DNA from: Anaeramoeba ignava
Taxonomy: Eukaryota; Metamonada; Anaeramoebidae
Assembly (NCBI GenBank): GCA_028826165.1
Contig: JAPDFW010000061.1
Span: 372,001 to 436,000, forward strand
DNA: 64,000 bases
Direction of reading: 5' to 3'
Shown piece after piece: positions 1-11,551 of the stretch (position 1 is its first letter; every line of letters begins with the position of its first letter). Under the pieces are notes generated by a model. That model was not told where the DNA came from, did no database searches, and saw nothing but the letters and a program-made list of their open reading frames with translations. A program made the translations under genes and the position numbers.

Positions 1-647
1 CCAACTTGACCATAATCATTATATCCGCATCCAAATAATTCTTGATTTGAATTCAAAAGAAAAATATGATAAGATATAATTCCTGAAAATATTTTAGAAA
101 CATTTTTCATCATTAAAATTGGTTTTTCTGTTTTTGGAAGTGTTTTAGAATCAAAACCAAGTTGACCATTAAAATTTGAACCAATTCCATAAACATTTTG
201 ATTTGAAGTTAATAAGTAAATTGTAAAACCTCCAGAAACAATATCTTGAATTATTCTATCATTTTTATCTTCAATTAATGATGAAATATTGATAAATTCT
301 TTTGGATTATTTGGATTAATATTTTCTCCTTTGGCAAATACATTTCCTTCTATTGTTAAAATAGCTTCATTTCGATAACCAACAGTTACTTTTTGAATAT
401 TTTCTTCAATTTGAATTTTTTCAGGATTTTGATTTGAATAATCTTCATTTAAATATTCTATTGCTTTTCCATTTTCAAAAAGGAAAATTATTGCAAAATT
501 TGAAGTTGAAATTTGTTTAATTTGTTTTTCATTTTCATTTTCATTTTCATTTTCAAATTTAAATTGAATTGGTTTTGTTATTTCATTTGGTTCATTTTTG
601 ATAAGTTTTGGATTTTGATTTTGACCAAAAAATAAAATTTCATTCAT
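1..647 (-). CDS. RCC1-repeat/BTB protein, 5' part (3' end outside window)
   Basis: The minus-strand frame opens at an ATG at 647 and runs off the left edge, giving about 215 residues. The start MNEILFFGQNQNPKLIKNEP closely matches the starts of the six paralogues at 41.6-53.6 kb, so the start is well supported. It carries the same (EN) tract (4 units) after the PIQFKF motif. An RCC1-type strand follows (NVYGIGSNFNGQLGF), then the beginning of the next (ELFGCGYNDYGQVG) at the edge. The family goes on with further RCC1 blades and two BTB domains, expected to lie beyond position 1. RCC1 blades form a propeller that binds partners and BTB domains dimerise or bind CUL3; a role here is inferred only. 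This copy lies about 41 kb from the main array on the opposite strand, so it is a dispersed or inverted member. Confidence 0.88.
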   Translation of the reverse strand, partial: MNEILFFGQNQNPKLIKNEPNEITKPIQFKFENENENENEKQIKQISTSNFAIIFLFENGKAIEYLNEDYSNQNPEKIQIEENIQKVTVGYRNEAILTIEGNVFAKGENINPNNPKEFINISSLIEDKNDRIIQDIVSGGFTIYLLTSNQNVYGIGSNFNGQLGFDSKTLPKTEKPILMMKNVSKIFSGIISYHIFLLNSNQELFGCGYNDYGQV

Positions 648-676
648 TTTTGAAAAGAAAAAAAATGAAAAAAATA
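648..676 (-). promoter_or_regulatory. T-rich CATT(T)n promoter-like module
   Basis: Read on the minus strand, a run of T, then CATTTTTTTTCTTTTCAAAA, directly precedes the ATG of the RCC1-BTB gene. The same block sits at the same place ahead of the 41-53 kb paralogues. It could be core promoter, initiator or 5' leader. Confidence 0.45.
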
Positions 677-748
677 AATTTTTAATTTTAATTTTAATTT
701 TAATTTTAATTTTAATTTTGGAAAAGAAAGAAATATGAAAAATAGTTT

Positions 749-2353
749 TTAAATGAAATAAGTCTCAAGTTCTTTGACAACCCATTCATCATAGGATCCA
801 GCTAAATAACTTTTAGCTCTCTTCGTTCCATATTTAATTCCATTGGGCAAATTGTAACTCACACCAAAATCTGAATAACCAGATTTTAAATTAGAATTTA
901 AATCAATATCATCATTGCCAAAACATGAACCTCTATCTAAACGATAATAAATCGCATTTTGTTCTTCATCTTGTTTAATTGTGAATTTCTTTGATTTTCT
1001 TTTATTTGTACTATTTCTTAATGAAAAAATAAATGCATTTGGATCTGGAATATATCTTGAATCTCCTGTCATAAATCCAACTTGAGTAAAACCTCCAAAA
1101 ATAAAATTATCTTTTGTTTTGATAATAACTAATGTTTTTCCTTTATCATCAACTGCTTTATGCCAATTTTGAGAATCAAATCCATCTCTTTTTGCTGAAT
1201 ATCCCAATTTCATTTTAGAAAAGAATTCATCATCATTTATCCATTCTTTTAATTTCTTAACATATTCAATATTTTTAATAATTTCTGAATCTGAAAAAAT
1301 ATTCAACCATTTCTTTCTATATTCTTCTTCATATTCATTAAAAACTGGTTTCATTTTCTCGATTTCCTTCCTTTGATCTTCAACTTTTTTCTTCCATTTC
1401 TTATCAATTTCTTTATCTTTTTTATCAATCTCAATTTTCATTTGTTGGTTTTCTTTTTGATTGTGTTGAATAACTTTGTTTTGAATATTAATGAAAAAAG
1501 AATTTGGAAGAGAAGGATCAAATTTTTTCAATTTAACAAAATCTTGTTTTGAAATTGAATCTTTATCAAATAATGAAAAAAAAGAATGAAATAATTTTTT
1601 CTTCATGTTCTCTTTGTGCTCGAATTTGTTTAATTTGAATAAATTAACTCTTTTTTCAATCCAATTATTTAAAAATTGAAAAAAATCAAATTGAAAAATT
1701 TCTTTTTTTTCTTGTTTAAATTGAATAAATTTGATAATTTCTTCTTTAGTTAAATTGAATAAATTCTCATTATTTTGAATTTTGGAAAAGTTTTGATTTA
1801 TTAATTCAAAACATTTTATTTCAATTTCATTTGAATTTAAATTTCGATTTTGGAATAAAAATTGGAAAAAATTTGAATAATTAATTGAATTTAAAATTTT
1901 TTTTGAATAATTTCTTTCAATAAATCTAATTTAAAATAAATTGAAATTTCTAATAATTGGATAAGATTTTCTTGATTCTCAAAAGAAATATTTCCATAAT
2001 AAATATATTTCAAAATTGATTCCATTTCTTTTTTATTAAATTGATTTAAAAAAATTTTATCAGTCTCATTTTGTTCTCTTAAAAACTTATTAAAAAAAGG
2101 AGATCTTAAAGATAAAATTGATTTATGAACTTTAATTTCAAAAGGATTTGATTCATTCTCAACAAAAATTGAAAAATCTTTAAATGAATTTTCATTTAAA
2201 AGGTTTGAATAATCTTTAATTAAATTTTTTGTTACTTTTTTTTCTAAATTTTTCTTTTCATTTTCATTTTGATTTTGCATTTTGAATTTGATTTGCATTT
2301 TGAATTTGATTTTGATTTTGATTTTGATTTTGATTATTGTTATTATTATCCAT
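749..2353 (-). CDS. BTB-BACK-TLDc protein, reading frame broken by single-base indels
   Basis: Three pieces in different frames make one recognisable protein. From 2298/2280 to 1891 is a BTB domain (FKDFSIFVENES, VHKSILSLRSPFF, LKYIYYG), ending at TAA 1893-1891. One base out of frame, 1896-1607 encodes a BACK-like helical stretch (CFELINQNFSK, LTKEEIIKFI) that continues without a stop into a TLDc domain at 1606-749 (GFDSQNWHKAVDDKG, GGFTQVGF, AFIFSL, GSCFGNDDIDL). The break lies at an A8 run (1904-1897); nine A would join BTB to BACK-TLDc. A second break is likely near 2280-2330, because the best start (MDNNNN, 2353) is in yet another frame. TLDc domains are non-enzymatic modules linked to V-ATPase and oxidative-stress biology in other eukaryotes. 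It is either a recent pseudogene or an intact gene with assembly indels; the clean domains favour the latter. Confidence 0.75.
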
Positions 2354-2517
2354 TTTAAATAAAAAAATTTTAGAAAAAAAAAATGAAAAAAAATTTTAAA
2401 AAACAAAACATTTTTTTCATTTTTCATTTTTTCATTTTTTTTCTTCATTTTTTCTTTTCAATTAAATAAAATAAAAAAAAAAAAAGAATTAAAATAGAAT
2501 TAGAAAATAAAAAAGAA
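2354..2517. promoter_or_regulatory. Divergent promoter region
   Basis: These 164 bp separate two divergent starts (2353 minus, 2518 plus). The strand contains AAAATGAAAAAAAA followed by TTTTTTTCATTTTT and more CATTTTTT blocks, i.e. the CATT(T)n module on both strands pointing outward. Confidence 0.4.
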
Positions 2518-5100
2518 ATGAATGAAGAAATAGATTTATATTCAGGTTTTGATACAACTCCACAAAAAGAAAATAAATCAATAGATCAAACAGATTATGA
2601 AGAAGATGATGATTTAGGAATAGATAATTCTGAAAATGAGAAATCTAACGAGCAGCAAAAAGACGAAGAAAGAGAAATGAATGGGAAAGAAAACCAAGAA
2701 AAAAATGGGGATCAAAAAGATAAAAATGAGGCAAATCAATTGGATCAAGTTGAAACAAAAACATCATTAACAAATGATGAAAAGATCAACAATCACAAAT
2801 TGTTTCTCAACAAAATGAATTGGATACTCATGATGATAAAGATGGTTTAGATGAATTGAATAATGAACCTCAATTTACTGAGCGAAAGATTGTTATAGAA
2901 AATTTAGGTTGGGTAAGTTGATTAATTTTTTTTCAATTATTTTTATTTTTTTTAATTTCAAAATCAATTTATTTTTTTTTTAGTGGATTTCAGATCAACA
3001 AATTATTCAATTACTTGAAAGTTTTGGCACAATTGAATCCCTTTCTTTTGAAGAGGAAGAAGAAAATGGGAAATCTAAAGGGTAATTCAATTAAAAATTC
3101 ATTTAAAATTAAAATTCATTTTAAAATTCAATTTAAAATTCAATTTAAATTTAAAATTCAATTTAAAATTCAATTTAAAATTCAATTTAAAATTCAATTT
3201 AAAATTAAATTTAAAATTTCAATTATAAATTCAAATTAAAATTAAATTTAAAATTAAAATTAAAATTAAAAATAAAAAATAGAATTTGTACAGTTTGGTT
3301 TGTAGAACCAGAATCAGCATACAAATCTTATAAAGCATTAGACAAAACAATATTTGAAGAACAAGAAATCAAAATAAATTATGAAGAAGTAAATAAAAAA
3401 GAAGAAGAAAAAACAAATATGACAATAAAACAACAAGGATAATAAGCAAGAAAACGAGACGAGAGGAATAGAAAACGGAATGAATTCACGATGGCCAGGA
3501 GGATTTCCTGTTCCTCAACCTCCAATATTTCCACCATGTAAAAAAAAGAAAAAAAATAGAATAATTTTTTAATAAGAAAATTTTTGATTTTTAATTCTTG
3601 ATTTTAGTTCTTCCACCAATATATCCAAACATAGGCATCCCTCCAGGCATCCAAGAACCTCCAAAACCTCCATTTTATCGCGCTCGTGCTCGTCCTCTTT
3701 ACCCTTATAATCCTCGTGGCCGCTATCCTCATCCAAATTTAAATCAATTTGAAATAATCAGAAATCATGAAAATAATCCTTTTATCAAAAATGAATACTC
3801 TAGAAATTATGAACAACATGAACAAAGAAAACATCGAGATTATCATGATTATTTTGATGATCAAAATCGACATTATGATTATCATCATCGAAAAAAATTT
3901 CCAAATGAAAAATATTATGAAAATCGAAATCAAAATCAAAATCGAAATGAAAATCAAAATCAAAATCAAAATCAAAATCAAAATCAAAATCAAAATGAAA
4001 AATATTATGAAAATCGAAATGAAAATCAAAATGAAGAAAATAATAGAGAAAGAAAACATTCACAAGAAAAAGACCATGATTCTCATCATTCACACTCATC
4101 ACATCATAAAAGCCGCTCTCATTCTCGCAATTCGAGTCACTATGAAACAGAAACAACAACTCGACATCGATCCAAAGAATCAGACGCAGAACATTCACGA
4201 GAATCGCGAGATGATAAAAGGAGACAAGAATCAATTCAATCCAAAAAATATGAAAAATATTCGCCAGATCAATCTCGCGAAATTCATGATTCAAATACTC
4301 AAAAATCAAATAAAAATGAAGACTTTTCAAAAAATCAAGATTTTTCAAATGAAAAAAATAGAGATTTTAATAGAAAATATCGTTCAAATTCAAAAGAAAA
4401 TGAAAAGTCAAAAAATTATCAAAATTCAAGAGAATCAAAAAGATATCATGATCATAAATCAAGAAATCATGAACGAAGCAGAGAAGAAAGCACACGAGAT
4501 TACTCAAGAGAAGACGAGCGAAACGAAAAATACAATCGAAGAGAAACATCAAGAGAAAAATATTATTCAAAAGAAAGAAAAACGGAAAATGAACAAAATG
4601 GATATTTTTTTGACAAGAAAAATCAAGAATATTCACATCGAAATTCACATTCTTCTCGTGAAAGAGAGAAGAGAAAAAAAGATGAAGAAAAATATCGAGA
4701 TCGAAATGTGAAAAGAGAAAGAAAAAAAGACAGAAAAAGTGAAGAAAAGGAAATGAATAAAAAAAAAGAAGAAATGAATGAAGAAAAAAATATAAAAAAT
4801 GAACTTGATAATAAACAAGAAATAAAAGATAATTCTCATCAACAAAATAATTCTATTCCAAATTTTGATAAACCGCGAATAATTAAACTAGATGGAACGT
4901 CTAGACAAAGAAATTTTTCTCGAAGAAATGAATTAAATAATTGGGTTGAAGAAAATTTTAAAAGAGAAAATATAAATTCTAATCCTAATTCTAATTCTAA
5001 TTCTAATTCTAATTCTCTTAGACTTGAAGATATTAACATTTATAAAGAACGTCAAAAATTTGCCCAAAATAAAAAATCTTTTCGTAATTCTCGTTATTAA
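2518..5100 (+). CDS. CPSF6: CPSF6/CFIm68-like pre-mRNA 3'-end processing factor (4 exons, two frame breaks)
   Basis: The exon model is 2518-2912, 2984-3081, 3283-3537, 3608-5100. The N-terminus (EEIDLYSGFD) is acidic as in CPSF6. An RRM spans exons 1-3: KIVIENLGWWISDQQI, ESFGTIESLSF, NGKSKGICTVWF. The NL-x-WW-x-(S/T)-D signature is characteristic of the CFIm large subunit, which binds CFIm25 and helps choose poly(A) sites. A proline-rich linker (RWPGGFPVPQPPIFPP, LPPIYPNIGIPPGIQEPP) and a long charged tail rich in RS, RE, RD, H and NQ follow, again as in CPSF6 but longer. Two frame breaks are needed. One missing base in the A run at 2780-2783 continues the frame as DQQSQIVSQQNELD. One extra base near 3432-3441 (CAACAAGG) separates the RRM end from the proline-rich part. 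All three introns give consistent phases. Serine/arginine-rich factors are the alternative. Confidence 0.72.
3082..3282 (+). repeat. Intron 2 of the CPSF6-like gene, simple repeat
   Basis: The intron (GTAATT..TAG) is almost wholly AAATTCAATTTA/AAAATT-type repeat. It carries no gene. Confidence 0.7.
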
Positions 5101-5654
5101 AATGAAAAGCAAAAAAAAAAAAAAAAAATTTAAATTTTTCTCCTTTTTTCTTTTTTCTTTTTTCTTTTTTTAAAAAAAAAACAAACAAATTCGGAATAAG
5201 ACTTATCAATTTCTTGTTTTGTTTTCTTTTTGAAATTGATAAAGGAAATTCAATTAAAAAAAAAATTTAAATAAAAACCAATTAAAAAAAATTTTTTTTT
5301 TTTCTTTTTTAAAAAATAAAAATAAATTATAAAAATTAAAAAAAATTAAAAAAACTTACTTTTAATTTAATTTAATTTCTCTTTACTCTTTTTTTTATAA
5401 TTACAAAAACAAAATTAAAAACAAAATCAAAAACAAAAAAAAAAACAAAAAAGTAAGTTTAAAAATTAAAAAAAAAATTTAATTTAAAAAGAAACCAAAC
5501 AAATCAATTTAAATTAAAATTACAATTATAAAATATTTATCTTACACACAATAATAACACTTTTAAGTTTTTTAAGCAATATAATCAATTAATTTTTATT
5601 TAAAAAAATTTAACTTATTTTTTATTTCAATTTTCTTTTTTTTTTTAATTAAAT
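5101..5654. other. Non-coding AT-rich stretch, nothing recognised
   Basis: Poly-A and poly-T tracts and short mixed sequence follow the CPSF6-like stop. No open frame, tRNA or array is visible before the tandem repeat begins. Confidence 0.6.
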
Positions 5655-7180
5655 CTTTTTTAGATTATATAACATTATTTCATTAATTTAATTTGATTTA
5701 ATATTCCCAATTTAATTTAATTTAAATTATATAACATAATTTATTTAATTTAGATTATATAACATAATTTGATTTAATATTCCCAATTTAATTTAGATTA
5801 TATAACATAAATTATTTAATATTCCAAATTTAATTTAGATTATATAACATTAATTATTTAATATTCCTAATTTAATTTAATTTAGATTATATAACATAAT
5901 TTGATTTAATTTTGATTTAATTTAATATTCCCAATTTAATTTAATTTAGATTATATAACATTAATTATTTAATTTTCCAATTTAATTTAGATTATATAAC
6001 ATTAATTATTTAATTTTCCCAATTTAATTTAGATTATATAACATTATTTCATTAATATTCTAATTTAATTTAGATTATATAACATTATTTAATTAATTTT
6101 CCCAATTTAATTTAGATTATATAACATTATTTCATTAATTTAATTTGATTTAATTTAATATTCCAATTTAATTTAATTTTAGATAATATAACATTATTTA
6201 TTTAATTTCCCAATTTTCAATTTAGATTATATAACATAATTTATTTAATATTCCAAATTTAATTTAGATTATATATCATTATTTCATTATTTGATTTAAT
6301 TTAGATTATATAACATAATTTAATTAATATTCCCAATTTAGTTTAATTTAGATTATATAACATAATTTCATTATTTGATTTAATTTAGATTATATAACAT
6401 AAATTATTTAATATTCTAATTTAATTTAATTTAGATTATATAACATTAATTATTTAATATTCCAAATTTAATTTAGATTATATAACATAATTTATTTAAT
6501 TTAGATTATATAACATAATTTCATTATTTGATTTAATTTAGATTATATAACATTATTTAATTTAATTTAATTTAGATTATATAACATTATTTATTTAATT
6601 TAATTTAGATTATATAATATTATTGATTTAATTTAATTTAATTTAATTTAATTTAATTTAATTTAGATTATATAACATAATTTCATTATTTGATTTAATT
6701 TAGATTATATAACACAAATAAAAGCAAAAATTTAATTTAATTTAGATTATATAACATTATTTATTTAATTTAATTTTAGATTATATAACATTATTTATTT
6801 AATTTGATTTAATTTAATTTAATATTCTAATATTTTAATTTAGATTATATAATATTAATTATTTAATTTAATATTCCCAATTTAATTTAATTTAGATTAT
6901 ATATCATTAATTATTTAATTTGATTTAATTTAATATTCCCAATTTAATTTAGATTATATAATATTATTTATTTAATATTCCCAATTCAATTTAGATTATA
7001 TAATATTATTTGATTTAATTTAGATTATATAACATTATTTAATTTAATTTAATTTAGATTATATAATATTATTTATTTAATTTAATTTAGATTATATAAT
7101 ATTATTGATTTAATTTAATTTAATTTAATTTAATTTAATTTAATTTAATTTAATTTAATTTAATATTCCAAATTTAATCA
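5655..7180. repeat. Tandem array with core TTTAGATTATATAACAT
   Basis: About 1.5 kb of imperfect tandem repeats built from TTTAGATTATATAACAT plus AATTATTTAATTTAATATTCCC-type linkers of variable length. The core is conserved while linkers drift, and the end degenerates into (TTTAA)n just before the HMG gene. No coding frame is present. Confidence 0.85.
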
Positions 7181-7246
7181 AATTTAAGATTGATTTAATT
7201 TTAATTTAAAAATTTTGATTTAAAATTGTAATTTAAAAAAAAAGAA

Positions 7247-8647
7247 ATGGGAGAATCCAAAAAATCGAAAAAAAGTCGAAGTAAAAAAAGCAAAAAAAGT
7301 AAAAGCAAAAAAAGTGACAGAGAACCACCACCAAAAAGACCAAGAAACGCATATTTCATCTTTGCAGGAGAAATTAGAGCAGGAATTTTACAAGAAAACC
7401 CAGGACTTAAAGTTGGAGAAGTATCTAAAATAACAGGAAAAAGATGGAAAGAAGTGACAGAAGAAGAAAAAAAAGTAGAACAATTTTTCAACAAAAAAAA
7501 ATTCTTTAATTTCTAATAAAAAAATTTTAATCCATTTAAATCATTCAAGAAATTCCAAAAATTAGCAGAAGAAGAAAAGCAAGTTTATGAGAAAAGTATG
7601 GCTGAATATCGAAAGAAATATCCAAAATCAGACTCAGATGATAAGAAAAAAAAGAGAAGAAAAAAGAATAAAAAAAACAACAACAAAAAGAAGAACAAGA
7701 AAAAATCCAAAAAGAAGAAGGATCCAAATGCTCCAAAAGCCCCTAAAAATGCTTATATGCTTTTTGCTGATCAAATTCGTGAAGGATTAATGGCAGAGCA
7801 TAAAGGTATTCGTGTTGGTGAATTATCAAAGATTATTGGTCAAAAATGGAAAGAAGTTGATGAAGAACAAAAAAAGGTATTTAATATTAATTTAAATATA
7901 TTAATTTAAATATATTGATTTAAATATATTGATTTAAATATATTGATTTAAATATTTATTGATTTAAATATATTGATTTAAATATATTTATTTAAATATA
8001 TTTTGATTTAAATATATTGATTTAAATATATTGATTTAAATATATTGATTTAAAATATTGATTTTAAATATGATTTAAATATTTTGATTTAAATATTTAT
8101 TGATTTAAATATATTGATTTAAATATATATTGATTTAAATATATTTGATTTAAATATTTTAATTTAAATATATTAATTTAAATATATTTGATTTAAATAT
8201 TTTGATTTAAATATTTGGATTTAAATATTTTGATTTAAATATATTTAATTTAAATATATTGATTTAAATATTTATTGATTTAAATATATTGATTTAAATA
8301 TTTTAATTTAAATATATTAATTTAAATATATTTGATTTAAATATTTTGATTTAAATATTTGGATTTAAATATTTTGATTTAAATATATTAATTTAAATAT
8401 TTTGATTTAAATATTATTTGATTTAAATATATTGATTTAAATATTAATTTAAATATTAATAAAAAAGAAATTCCAAGAACAATCAAAGAAAGACAGAGAA
8501 GAATACAATAAGAAAATGGAAGAATATAAGAGAACTCATCCTCCAAAATCTGAAAGTTCTGATTCTTCAGAGTCATCTGATTCAACTTCAACTTCAACCT
8601 CAACTTCAACTTCAACATCAACTTCTTCAACTTCTTCTTCAGATTAA
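7247..8647 (+). CDS. Two-HMG-box chromatin protein (HMGB-like), 3 exons
   Basis: Exons 7247-7474, 7550-7876 and 8468-8647 join in phase 0 to give about 244 residues. A basic Lys/Ser N-terminus is followed by HMG box 1 (PPPKRPRNAYFIFAGEIR, VGEVSKITGKRWKEV, then KFQKLAEEEKQVYEK after the intron). A lysine-rich linker leads to HMG box 2 (DPNAPKAPKNAYMLFADQIR, VGELSKIIGQKWKEV, then KFQEQSKKDREEYNKK) and a Ser/Thr/Asp tail. HMG boxes bend DNA in the minor groove, so a nuclear architectural role is expected. Both boxes are interrupted by an intron at the identical codon (after EE-x-KK, before KFQ), which shows that box and intron were duplicated together. Each half, read alone, gives a false short ORF. 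Confidence 0.92.
7880..8466 (+). repeat. Intron 2 array, GATTTAAATATATT units
   Basis: The second HMG intron (7877-8467) is a ~590 bp array of 14-15 bp GATTTAAATATATT-like units with 1-2 bp length changes. The matching intron 1 (7475-7549) is only 75 bp and has no array, so the array arose after the box duplication. Confidence 0.85.
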
Positions 8648-8875
8648 TAATTTCATCAATTCTTTTTTTTTTCCTTTTTTTTCCTATTTGATTTTTTCTT
8701 TCATCAAATTCAAAATTCTTTTTTTTAATTTTCATTCCACTTTTATTTTTTTTTTTGATTTGTTTGTTTTATTTACAAAAGGATAACAAAAAAAAATAAG
8801 AGAGAAAAACAAACAAAATTAATAAAAACAAATTAAAAAAAAAATTAATTTAAATTTAATTAAAAAAAAAATAAA

Positions 8876-8946
8876 TGGATCTACCAGGATTTGAACCTAG
8901 ACTGTGAGATTCAGAGTCTCACGTGCTACCCTTACACCATAGATCC
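8876..8946 (-). tRNA. tRNA-Gln (anticodon CTG)
   Basis: The 71-nt minus-strand sequence starts GGATCTATGGTGTAAGGGTA and folds as a cloverleaf. Acceptor stem GGATCTA pairs with TAGATCC, discriminator A. D arm GTGT/GCAC. Anticodon arm TGAGA-CTCTGAA-TCTCA has CTG at positions 34-36. Variable loop is 4 nt; T arm CTAGG-TTCAAAT-CCTGG. A box (TGGTGTAAGGG) and B box (GGTTCAAATCC) are both intact, so Pol III transcription is expected. It has no intron and no encoded CCA. It reads the rare CAG codon in a genome that overwhelmingly uses CAA for its many glutamines. Confidence 0.95.
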
Positions 8947-11430
8947 TTTTTAATTCAATTTAATTTAAATTTAAAATAAATATTTTTTTCAATTTAAATT
9001 TTTTAAAATTATATTCTTTTATATTTTATTATAAATATTTTATTAAATTTATATTTATTATTTTAATTAATTTTAATTTATATTTTATAAATAAATTTAT
9101 TTAAAATTATATTTTAAAATATTTCTAAATTATATTTTATTTATTTTATTTATTATTTTATTAAATATTTTATTAAATTAAAATCGGATAAAAAATATTT
9201 TAATTAAAATTTAATTAATAAAAATATATAAAAATAATTAATTAATATTATTACCCTTTTACACCATAGATCCTTTTTAATTTAATTTAATTTAAAATTA
9301 AATATTTTTTTCAATTTAAATTTTTAAATTATATTCTTTTATATTTTATTATTAATTATTTTATTAATTTTTATATTTAATATTTTAATTAATTTTAATT
9401 TATATTTTATAAATAAATTTATTTAAAATTATATTTTAAAATATTTCTAAATTTTTATTTTATTTATTCTATTTTTATTTATTTTATTAATTATTTTATT
9501 AAATTAAAATCGGATAAAAATATTTTAATTAAAAATTAATTAATAAAAAATAAAAATAATTAATTAATATTATTACCCTTTTACACCATAGATCCTTTTT
9601 AATTTTATTTTTAATTTAAAATAAATATTTTTCAATTTAAATTTTTAAATTATATTCTTTTTATATTTTATTATTAAAATATTTTATTAAATTTATATTT
9701 ATTATTTTAATTAATTTTAATTTATATTTTATAAATAAATTTATTTAAAATTATATTTTAAAATATTTCTAAATTATATTTTATTTATTCTATTTAATTT
9801 ATATTATTAATTATATTATTAAATTAAAATCGGATAAAAATATTTTAATTAAAAATAAATTAATAAAAATATATAAAAATAATTAATTAATATTATTACC
9901 CTTACACCATAGATCCTTTTAATTTATTTTAATTTAAAATAAATATTTTTCAATTTAAATTTTTAAATTATATTCTTTTTATATTTTATTATTAAATATT
10001 TAATTTAAATTTATATTTATTATTTTAATTAATTTTAATTTATATTTTATAAATAAATTTATTTTAAAATTATATTTTAAAATATTTCTAAATTATATTT
10101 TATTTATTTTATTTAATTTTATATTATTAATTATATTTATTAAATTAAAATCGGATAAAAATATTTTAATTAAAAATTAATTAATAAAAATAAATAAAAA
10201 TAATTAATTAATATTATTACCTTTTACACCATAGATCCTTTTTAATTCTAATTTAATTTAATTTAAATATTTTTCAATTTAAATTTTTAAATTATATTTT
10301 TTATATTTTATTATTAAATATTTTAATTAAATTTATATTTAATATTTTAATTAATTTTAATTTATATTTTTATAAATAAATTTATTTAAAATTATATTTT
10401 AAAATATTTCTAAATTATATTTTATTTATTTTATTTAATTTTTATTAAATTAAAATCGGATAAAAATATTTTAATTAAAATTTAATTAATAAAAATATAT
10501 AAAAATAATTAATTAATATTATTACCCCTTACACCATAGATCCTTTTTAATTCAATTTAATTTTAAATTAAATATTTTTCAATTTAAATTTTTAAATTAT
10601 ATTCTTTTTATATTTTATTATATTAATTATTTAATTAAATTTATATTTATTATTTTAATTAATTTTAATTTATATTTTATAAATAAATTTATTTAAAATT
10701 ATATTTTAAAATATTTCTAAATTATATTTTATTTATTTTATATAATTTATTTTTTATTAAATTAAAATCGGATAAAAATATTTTAATTAAAAAAATTAAT
10801 TAATAAAAATATATAAAAATAATTAATTAATATTACTACCCTTACACCATAGATCCTTTTTTTAATTTAATTTTAATTTAAAATAAATATTTTTCAATTT
10901 AAATTTTTTTAAATTATATTCTTTTTATATTTTATTATAAATTATTTTAATTAAATTTATATTTTATTATTTTAATTAATTTTTAATTTATATTTTATAA
11001 ATAAATTTATTTAAAATTAAATTTTATTTATTTTATATAATTTATTTTATTAATTATTTTATTAAATTAAAATCGGATAAAAATATTTTATTTAAAAATA
11101 AATTAATAAAAATAAATAAAAATAATTAATTAATATTATTACCCTTACACCATAGATCCTTTTTAATTTAATTTAATTTTAATTTAAAATAAATATTTTT
11201 TTCAATTTAAATTTTTTTAAATTATATTCTTTTATATTTTATTATTAAATATTTTATTAATTTTATATTTATTATTTTAATTAATTTTAATTTATATTTT
11301 ATAAATAAATTTATTTAAAATTATATTTTAAAATATTTCTAAATTTTATTTTATTTATTTTATTTTATTTATTTTATTAATTATTTTATTAAATTAAAAT
11401 CGGATAAAAAATATTTTAATTAAAATTTAT
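8947..11430. repeat. Satellite of ~303-327 bp units, each carrying a truncated tRNA-Gln 5' half
   Basis: Directly upstream (in tRNA sense) of the tRNA gene lie about eight AT-rich units. Seven end with a copy of the first ~20 nt of the tRNA (plus strand TACCCTTACACCATAGATCC) at about 9252-9273, 9574-9595, 9897-9916, 10218-10238, 10523-10543, 10837-10856 and 11140-11159. Every unit also contains AAAATCGGATAAAAA and a TTAATTAATATTATTA block just before the tRNA fragment. The fragments keep the acceptor 5' strand; three are exact (9897, 10837, 11140) and the rest differ by 1-2 bases in the CCCTT run. The anticodon arm and B box are absent in all. The last unit ends near 11430. Confidence 0.93.
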
Positions 11431-11551
11431 TTGAATTTGTTTTTATTGAAAATTGTTTTTGAAATGATTTGAGAAAAATGAAAAATGAAAAAAAGAAAAA
11501 ATGAAAATTTGGAATTGATTTGATTTGATTTGATTAAAATTTTTGTTTAAT

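Noticed and set aside
1880-2790. Programmed -1 frameshifting at A runs as a general mechanism
   Set aside because: Some breaks are gains and others losses, one is not at a homopolymer, and no downstream structure is visible; assembly error is simpler. Kept only as a testable alternative.
3739-4711. Overlapping ORFs on both strands inside the CPSF6-like tail
   Set aside because: Shadow frames of the charged repeat region; only the plus-strand frame continues the RRM and proline-rich parts.
8947-11430. CRISPR array or additional tRNA genes
   Set aside because: The ~20-nt repeats are tRNA fragments spaced 303-327 bp apart with near-identical spacers; no copy has an anticodon arm or B box.
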